From: Thermoplasmata archaeon
GTDB taxonomy: Archaea > Thermoplasmatota > Thermoplasmata > Lutacidiplasmatales > UBA184
DNA length: 8,099 nt
Direction: 5' to 3'
NCBI GenBank assembly: GCA_030043835.1
Contig: JASHWY010000027.1
Location: forward strand, 1-8,099
Part shown: positions 1 through 3,521 of the stretch, piece by piece
How the letters are laid out: the number at the start of each line of letters is the position of its first letter
Numbering within the stretch: the stretch's first letter is position 1
Translations under genes and position numbers: made by a program
Notes under the pieces: model-generated
Database searches by the model: none
What the model saw: the letters and a program-made list of their open reading frames with translations, nothing else
What the model was told of the DNA's origin: nothing

Positions 1-1
1 C

Positions 2-289
2 GAGCCCCATCAGCGGTTCGAGCCCGAGATCACGGAAGCTCAGGCGAAGCCGATCGCGGTCGAGGCGATTCGCCGGCGGCACACGGTCCACGTCGACCAC
101 ACCGAGCAACACGGAGGAGCCCTCGTGATCGAGACACGCCGGATCCCACCCTCTCGCGACGACCTTCGGCTCGGCCCCTTCGTGCTGCTCTACGTGCCGC
201 ATTGGTACGCGGAGAGCGGCGAAGGCCGGGTCGTCCTCGACGCGGTGACCGGGCGTCGTGCCCCGAGCGCGAACGTGGAAGCGACGTAG
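2..289 (+). CDS. C-terminal part of an unidentified protein (5' end outside window)
   Basis: An open frame enters from the left edge and runs for 95 codons to a TAG at 287-289 without any internal stop. The codon use is GC-rich, like the neighbouring genes. The N-terminal half is charged, with many His, Arg and Glu. The last third contains a hydrophobic/aromatic stretch (FVLLYVPHWYAE) followed by VVLDAVTGRR, which reads like a beta-strand pair ending a small domain. I do not recognise the family. There is no zinc-binding cysteine pair, transmembrane helix or catalytic motif in the visible part. The next gene starts 42 bases downstream behind its own TATA-like element, so this gene probably ends a separate transcription unit. 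Confidence 0.6.
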   Translation, partial: EPHQRFEPEITEAQAKPIAVEAIRRRHTVHVDHTEQHGGALVIETRRIPPSRDDLRLGPFVLLYVPHWYAESGEGRVVLDAVTGRRAPSANVEAT

Positions 290-302
290 CGGCCGCGCAG
301 CG

Positions 303-310
303 TCAAATAC
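303..310 (+). promoter_or_regulatory. TATA-like element for the metallo-beta-lactamase gene
   Basis: The short AT-rich run TCAAATAC lies in otherwise GC-rich sequence, with its centre about 26 bases ahead of the GTG at 332. That is the spacing expected between an archaeal TATA box and a transcription start, so the transcript could begin at or next to the start codon. There is no purine-rich ribosome-binding site in 311-331, which fits a leaderless mRNA. This is read by eye, and the match to the TATA consensus is moderate. Confidence 0.4.
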
Positions 311-331
311 GGCGACCTGACTGCCGACGGC

Positions 332-943
332 GTGATCCTTGACCAGTTCCGCATCGGTCCCTACCTGAACTTCACTTACCTCGTGGCCGACGACGAGGGA
401 GGCGATGCCGTCGTCATCGATCCGTCGTATGGCATCGACCCCGTGCTGGACGGGATCGACGCCCGGAGGGCCAAGGTTCGGTACATTCTCAACACCCACA
501 GCCACCCGGATCACGTCGCCGGGAACCAGGAGGTCCGCGAGCGGACGGGAGCGAAGACCGTCGCGCACCGCGTGGCCCCGCTCCACCAGGACGTGTCGGT
601 CGAGGACGGCGACGCGTTCACTGCCGGCCGGCTTCGGTTCGAAGTGATCCACACGCCCGGCCACACGAAGGACAGCGTCCTCTATCTCTTCGACGGCCAG
701 GTCGCGACCGGCGACACGCTCTTTGTCGGAGAGTGCGGTCGGACGGACCTTCCGGGCGGCGATCCCTCCGAGATGTACGATAGCCTTCTGCACCGGGTGA
801 TGGAGCTCGACGATGCTCTCGTGGTCCTTCCCGGTCACGACTACGGAACGACGCCCACCTCCACGATCGGCCGAGAGAAGCGAGAGAACTATACCCTCGT
901 CCCTCGCACTCGAGAGGAATTCATCCGGTTCCTCCGAGAGTGA
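332..943 (+). CDS. Metallo-beta-lactamase-fold hydrolase, ETHE1-like (probable persulfide dioxygenase)
   Basis: A 203-residue single-domain enzyme of the metallo-beta-lactamase fold. The metal-binding motif THSHPDH is at residues 55-61, with further ligands H111 (in HTPGHT), D128 (in GDTLF) and H169 (in LPGHDYG). Two details favour the ETHE1 persulfide dioxygenases over glyoxalase II. First, the sequence CGRTD at 135-139 follows the Asp ligand, where glyoxalase II usually has GCGRFFEG. Second, HDY follows the last His, where glyoxalase II usually has HEY. ETHE1 enzymes use a mononuclear iron held by two His and one Asp (here H56, H111 and D128) to oxidise glutathione or related persulfides to sulfite. 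No rhodanese domain is fused to it and no sulfur-metabolism gene is visible nearby, so substrate and thiol cofactor are unknown. The GTG start gives the typical family N-terminus (a beta strand before NFTYLV). It is cytoplasmic, with no signal peptide, and probably co-transcribed with the next gene, 19 bases downstream. Confidence 0.85.
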   Translation: MILDQFRIGPYLNFTYLVADDEGGDAVVIDPSYGIDPVLDGIDARRAKVRYILNTHSHPDHVAGNQEVRERTGAKTVAHRVAPLHQDVSVEDGDAFTAGRLRFEVIHTPGHTKDSVLYLFDGQVATGDTLFVGECGRTDLPGGDPSEMYDSLLHRVMELDDALVVLPGHDYGTTPTSTIGREKRENYTLVPRTREEFIRFLRE

Positions 944-962
944 ACGAAGGAAGGATGCATCC

Positions 963-1529
963 ATGCCTCCGCTGCCCCCTCCCGAAGAGCGTGCGCTGAG
1001 GGCGGCGGGAGCCCGTCGGGCGGAGGCGGGGGTTCCCCCCACCTCGTCGCTGATCGAGACCCTTCGAAAGCTCGCCCAAGAGTCCGAGTCGCTGGTGGCG
1101 CTCTTCGACGCTCGTTCGATCGCGGGAGAGCGCCACCTCCTTTCGGCGTGGGCCCACTTGGGGCGATCGCGCAGCCGAGGGGAATCCCGGCTCCGCGAGC
1201 GGAGCGCGGAGTTCGCGCTCTTCGTCGCCGGTGACGATCAGCTGCCACGGGCGCTTAAGAAGGTCGGCGTTACCGATGGGTCGGAACGGATCGTCATCGT
1301 CGCCGAGCGCCCGCTCGACCCCGAGGCGCTCATCGGCCGGTTCGATTTAACGCCCGATCCCGGCGCCTATCCGCGGGCGGTCGACGCAACCACGCTCGAC
1401 CGATTGGGGATCCAGCGGAGCGAACGAGAGGCCGTACCGACGACCGCGTGGGAAGGTCTCGTCCTCGAGCGCGTGGCCTTGGTCGATCTCTCCGCGCCCG
1501 CCGGTCGGTCCGCCAGCGCAAAGCTATAG
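963..1529 (+). CDS. cgi121: KEOPS complex subunit Cgi121 homologue
   Basis: A 188-residue protein resembling Cgi121, the small KEOPS subunit that works with Kae1, Bud32 and Pcc1 to make the t6A modification at A37 of ANN-decoding tRNAs. Family knowledge assigns Cgi121 to tRNA binding, including the 3' CCA end. The match is in two blocks. Residues 43-74 (SLVALFDARSIAGERHLLSAW, then a basic helix) match the N-terminal helical part. Residues 81-114 (SAEFALFVAGDDQLPRALKKVG followed by a hydrophobic strand) match the characteristic block of an E-x-L-L-x-L-x-G strand, an x-Q-I helix and a G-V/I turn. The first 25 residues, rich in Pro, Ala and Arg, have no counterpart I recognise. The open frame extends upstream to 813 inside the previous gene, but I chose the ATG at 963: GGAAGGA at 949-955 sits about 7 bases before it, and this start removes a 131-base overlap. 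The stop codon lies 40 bases before a tRNA gene. Confidence 0.75.
   Translation: MPPLPPPEERALRAAGARRAEAGVPPTSSLIETLRKLAQESESLVALFDARSIAGERHLLSAWAHLGRSRSRGESRLRERSAEFALFVAGDDQLPRALKKVGVTDGSERIVIVAERPLDPEALIGRFDLTPDPGAYPRAVDATTLDRLGIQRSEREAVPTTAWEGLVLERVALVDLSAPAGRSASAKL
1524..1529 (+). promoter_or_regulatory. Possible TATA element for tRNA-Gly, overlapping the cgi121 stop codon
   Basis: CTATAG is the only AT-rich hexamer between the Cgi121 coding body and the tRNA, and it includes the TAG stop. Its centre is about 44 bases ahead of the mature tRNA 5' end, which would leave a leader of roughly 15-20 nt for RNase P to remove. The element is weak and its position imposed by the stop codon could be chance. 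The tRNA might instead be transcribed from the upstream genes. Confidence 0.25.
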
Positions 1530-1569
1530 ATGCGGAGGTCGGTCGCCGAGCCCGTCCGCGGGTGGCCGT

Positions 1570-1671
1570 GCAGGTGTAATCTAGCGGTAGGATGTCAGCC
1601 CTCCAAGCTGACCACCCGGGTTCGAATCGACGGACCCCGGCGGATCCGTCGCGAAGCTCCCGGCACCTGCA
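1570..1671 (+). tRNA. tRNA-Gly (anticodon UCC) with a T-loop intron
   Basis: The cloverleaf closes once the intron 1627-1657 is removed. The acceptor stem is GCAGGTG (1570-1576) with CACCTGC (1664-1670), 7 bp perfect. The D stem is ATC (1579-1581) with GAT (1591-1593), and the D loop contains GG. The anticodon stem is TCAGC (1595-1599) with GCTGA (1607-1611), around the loop CCTCCAA. The T stem is CCGGG (1616-1620) with CCCGG (1659-1663). Positions 34-36 read TCC, which decodes GGA/GGG codons. The variable loop is 4 nt, the discriminator is A1671 and CCA is not encoded. The mature RNA is about 71 nt before CCA addition. Position 33 is C instead of the near-universal U. Every other arm is intact, so the gene appears functional. 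Confidence 0.93.
1627..1657 (+). other. 31-nt archaeal tRNA intron at 59/60 with a complete bulge-helix-bulge motif
   Basis: The insertion sits in the T-loop. The T stem (1616-1620 with 1659-1663) is the outer helix. A 3-nt bulge GCT (1656-1658) follows on the 3' side, then a 4-bp central helix TTCG (1621-1624) with CGAA (1652-1655). A 3-nt bulge AAT (1625-1627) follows on the 5' side, then a perfect 7-bp inner helix CGACGGA (1628-1634) with TCCGTCG (1645-1651) capped by a 10-nt loop. This is the full 3-4-3 geometry cut by archaeal splicing endonuclease between the second and third bulge bases. Those cuts fall after 1626 and after 1657 and restore exactly TTCGAAT as the T-loop. From the cloverleaf alone the boundary was ambiguous by one base, and the bulge rule settles it. 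Confidence 0.92.
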
Positions 1672-1936
1672 TCGCGTCCCCGCGGACCCCCAAGGGAAGC
1701 GCGTGGGCGGGTGTAAGACTGCCCGCGACCCGTCGGTAAACACCGCCGGTAGCGGTTCTCGGGTTGGCACGGGACCGTCGGTCCGTCCCTCCATCTAGGG
1801 CGGGCTCGTAACGCCTCACATTGAGCGGCTTGAGCCCGTCGGCAAGTCCTCTTTCCCGAAAACGGGGCGCCCAGCGGAGCCGGGACGTCGTGGCCGGTGC
1901 TATGAGCCGGCTTGTCGGTGCCCGACGGGCCTCTTC
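1672..1936 (+). other. Non-coding, hairpin-rich gap; possible structured RNA or leader
   Basis: No convincing gene lies here; the short frames crossing it also overlap the tRNA or the next gene. By eye it contains several consecutive perfect or near-perfect hairpins. These are CGTGGGCGG (1702-1710) with CTGCCCGCG (1719-1727, one G-U pair); ACCGC (1742-1746) with GCGGT (1752-1756); GGACC (1772-1776) with GGTCC (1780-1784); CGGGCTC (1801-1807) with GAGCCCG (1832-1838); CCCG/CGGG around AAAA (1855-1866); GCCGG (1893-1897) with CCGGC (1907-1911); and GTCGG (1914-1918) with CCGAC (1922-1926). An alternative 9-bp helix pairs GCCCGTCGG (1834-1842) with 1922-1930. I could not match the stretch to RNase P RNA, SRP RNA, 5S rRNA or a known riboswitch. 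At this GC content some hairpins are expected by chance. Confidence 0.35.
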
Positions 1937-3301
1937 ATGGCTGCCGATTCTCCCGCTCGATTCTGGGCGCTCTGGATCGCCGTGCTGCTGGCCGTTCTGC
2001 CCGTCGTTATTCTCGTCTTTCCTCCGGCGGGAAGCACCCCCTCATCGGGTGGTCCCGTGGGCACCTCGGGCGCCTGGGGGTTTGGAGGCGGGCTGGTCAC
2101 GATTTCCCACGTTCAGAACGTGACGGCGACTCCCTATTGGGATACGTACTGTCCCTCCCCCTACCCCTTCGAGCCTTGCGCCGATCCGGAAGCGGTGGCG
2201 TACCTACCGGCCGCGAATGTCGTGGTCCTCACGGAAGTCGAGACCTCGATGGGCGGAACGAACGCGTTGCTGGAATTCAATCCCGGTAGCCTCGAACGCT
2301 CCTCTCCGTTATCGTTGGCCTGTTCCCCCCTGCTGCCGTTCTATGACGGAAGGGGCGTGGATCTCTTCGTGCCTTGCGTCAACAGCACGACGTACGCCTC
2401 GGGATCCTTTCTCGTCGTCAATTACCAGACGGAGTCGATCGTGACGAACATTTCGATGCCGTTCCGAGCCTTCTCGATGGCCTATGACTCGACCAACGGT
2501 ATGATTTACGCGGGAGCGAACGGGAACGCCTTGGCCACGATCGACCCGACGAACGACACGATCCTCAACGTGAGGAATGTGACGGGCGCGTCCTTCCTCG
2601 CCTCGGTTCCCTACAACTTCTACACGCTGGTCTTCGACCCTGCGACGGACCAGCTCATCGTTCCCTCTTCGACCGACCGACTGTTGACCGTCAATCCCGC
2701 GGACGGAATCGTGACTGCCTCCCTCCCTCTCCCCTCCACGGCCGTGTCCCTCGCCGTAGACCCGGCGACGGATCAGCTGTTCGCGTCTACGTTCGAGCCG
2801 AGCGCGCTCCTGATCTTCAACGCCACGACCTACGCACTCGAGGCCAACATTTCGATTCCGAACTGCATCCTTGTCTGCGTCGAACCGAACGAGGTCAACC
2901 AGGTGCTGATCGACCCGGCCCATGGCGACGCGTACCTTCTTTCCACCGCCGCGCTCATCACGCTCAACCTCTCTAAGCTCGAGACGGTCAGTGCGATTGA
3001 GGACTACGGAGATGGGCCCTCGGCGAGCGCGGCGTACGCCCCGCTGAACGACCGGATCTTCGGCACGTACGCGACCTATGCCGTCGGTCCGGGCTTCCTC
3101 ATCCAACTTAACCACGCTAACCACCTCGCCCTGACCTCGATCCTGTGGCTCCCGACGAGCCCCGGAATCCTTGTCCTCGCTGCCGTGGTCGGTTCGGTCA
3201 TTGCGCTGCTGGGACTTGGGGGGGACCGAAAGGGTGGAGCCCGAAGAGCGAGCATGCTTCCAGCTTCGCCGAGCGCTCCCACCGATGCGCGTGGAAAGTG
3301 A
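1937..3301 (+). CDS. Secreted, membrane-anchored beta-propeller surface protein
   Basis: A 454-residue protein of unknown role with the build of an archaeal cell-surface protein. Residues 9-30 form an uninterrupted hydrophobic helix (signal peptide or N-terminal anchor), followed by a Gly/Ser/Pro linker to about 52. Residues 55-400 contain repeated strands of the YVTN/NHL type with the recurrent pattern D-P-x-x-D/G-x-hydrophobic. Clear copies are FDPATDQLIV (233-242), VDPATDQLFA (274-283), YDSTNGMIYA (183-192) and IDPAHGDAYL (325-334), which suggests a propeller domain. A second hydrophobic helix (about 408-428) precedes a basic, Pro/Ser-rich tail, as in proteins anchored with their bulk outside. 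N-glycosylation sequons are frequent (61, 149, 171, 207, 215, 296, 305, 344), and six Cys residues lie in the outer part. Codon use looks less GC-rich than in the mutS side. There is no convincing ribosome-binding site before the ATG. Such proteins often serve adhesion or binding, but nothing here identifies a ligand. Confidence 0.85.
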   Translation: MAADSPARFWALWIAVLLAVLPVVILVFPPAGSTPSSGGPVGTSGAWGFGGGLVTISHVQNVTATPYWDTYCPSPYPFEPCADPEAVAYLPAANVVVLTEVETSMGGTNALLEFNPGSLERSSPLSLACSPLLPFYDGRGVDLFVPCVNSTTYASGSFLVVNYQTESIVTNISMPFRAFSMAYDSTNGMIYAGANGNALATIDPTNDTILNVRNVTGASFLASVPYNFYTLVFDPATDQLIVPSSTDRLLTVNPADGIVTASLPLPSTAVSLAVDPATDQLFASTFEPSALLIFNATTYALEANISIPNCILVCVEPNEVNQVLIDPAHGDAYLLSTAALITLNLSKLETVSAIEDYGDGPSASAAYAPLNDRIFGTYATYAVGPGFLIQLNHANHLALTSILWLPTSPGILVLAAVVGSVIALLGLGGDRKGGARRASMLPASPSAPTDARGK

Positions 3302-3352
3302 CGTACCCAAGAGGCGATTCACGAGGTAGGCCGGCCCCGCCCGGAGGGAGGG

Positions 3353-3358
3353 TTTATT
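3353..3358 (+). promoter_or_regulatory. TATA box of the tRNA-Ser gene
   Basis: TTTATT stands out in GC-rich sequence and is preceded by the purine run GGAGGGAGG, which could act as a BRE-like element. It lies about 27-32 bases ahead of the tRNA 5' end at 3385, so transcription would begin within a few bases of the mature end. It is the clearest promoter element in the window. Confidence 0.65.
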
Positions 3359-3384
3359 CCTGCCTTCTCCGCTTACGGCGTTGC

Positions 3385-3468
3385 GCTGAGGTAGCCTAGT
3401 CCGGTAAGGCGCCAGCCTTGAGAGCTGGTGGCGTTCTCGCCTCGGGAGTTCGAATCTCCCCCTCAGCG
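3385..3468 (+). tRNA. tRNA-Ser (anticodon UGA)
   Basis: A complete class II cloverleaf. The acceptor stem is GCTGAGG (3385-3391) with CCTCAGC (3461-3467). The D stem is GCC (3394-3396) with GGC (3408-3410), and the D loop contains GG. The anticodon stem is CCAGC (3412-3416) with GCTGG (3424-3428), around the loop CTTGAGA, so positions 34-36 are TGA, reading UCA and other UCN codons. The long variable arm (3429-3443) has the stem GGCG/CGCC, as expected for serine. The T arm is GGGAG, TTCGAAT, CTCCC (3444-3460). The discriminator is G3468, the usual serine base, and no CCA is encoded. There is no intron. It is separated from mutS by 53 bases that contain the mutS promoter. Confidence 0.96.
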
Positions 3469-3487
3469 TCCGCCCAAGGACCTCCGG

Positions 3488-3494
3488 ATTATAT
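3488..3494 (+). promoter_or_regulatory. TATA box of the mutS operon
   Basis: ATTATAT is an isolated AT-rich heptamer between tRNA-Ser and mutS. Its centre is about 31 bases ahead of the mutS ATG. With the usual archaeal spacing, transcription starts only a few bases before the start codon. Bases 3495-3521 contain no purine-rich ribosome-binding site, only GC-rich sequence with a small CCGCCGGC/GCCGGC-type inverted repeat, so the mRNA is probably leaderless or nearly so. Confidence 0.6.
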
Positions 3495-3521
3495 CCCGCC
3501 GGCCGCTCGGCGGCGCGACCG

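Noticed and set aside
813..962. In-frame upstream extension of cgi121 into the metallo-beta-lactamase gene
   Set aside because: It would overlap the preceding gene by 131 bases and is rich in Arg and Ser, as expected of out-of-frame GC-rich DNA. The ATG at 963 has a purine-rich site at suitable distance.
1691..1740. Resemblance to a cobalamin riboswitch core (GGGAA ... GTGTAAGACTGCCCGCGACC)
   Set aside because: Only fragments match. The segment that should follow GGTG is missing, no downstream kissing-loop region is visible, the fold predicted here is a plain hairpin, and the downstream gene has no link to B12.
1530..1819. Several short open frames over tRNA-Gly and the following gap
   Set aside because: They run through the tRNA and its intron, have no ribosome-binding sites and no recognisable protein features.
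1672..1936. RNase P RNA, SRP RNA or 5S rRNA in the gap
   Set aside because: I looked on both strands for the RNase P conserved GAGGAAAGUC and 3' ACAGAA-type blocks, the SRP helix 8 GGAA/AGCAG motif and the 5S core and found none of them. A covariance-model search would settle it.
2309..3322. Minus-strand open frame of 337 codons opposite the surface-protein gene
   Set aside because: The translation is an Arg/Gly/Val/Glu-rich string with no domain-like pattern, whereas the + strand encodes hydrophobic helices and regular propeller repeats.
1570..3468. Integrated element between the two tRNA genes
   Set aside because: There is no direct repeat of either tRNA 3' end at the other side beyond the universal T-arm bases, and no integrase, transposase or terminal inverted repeats.
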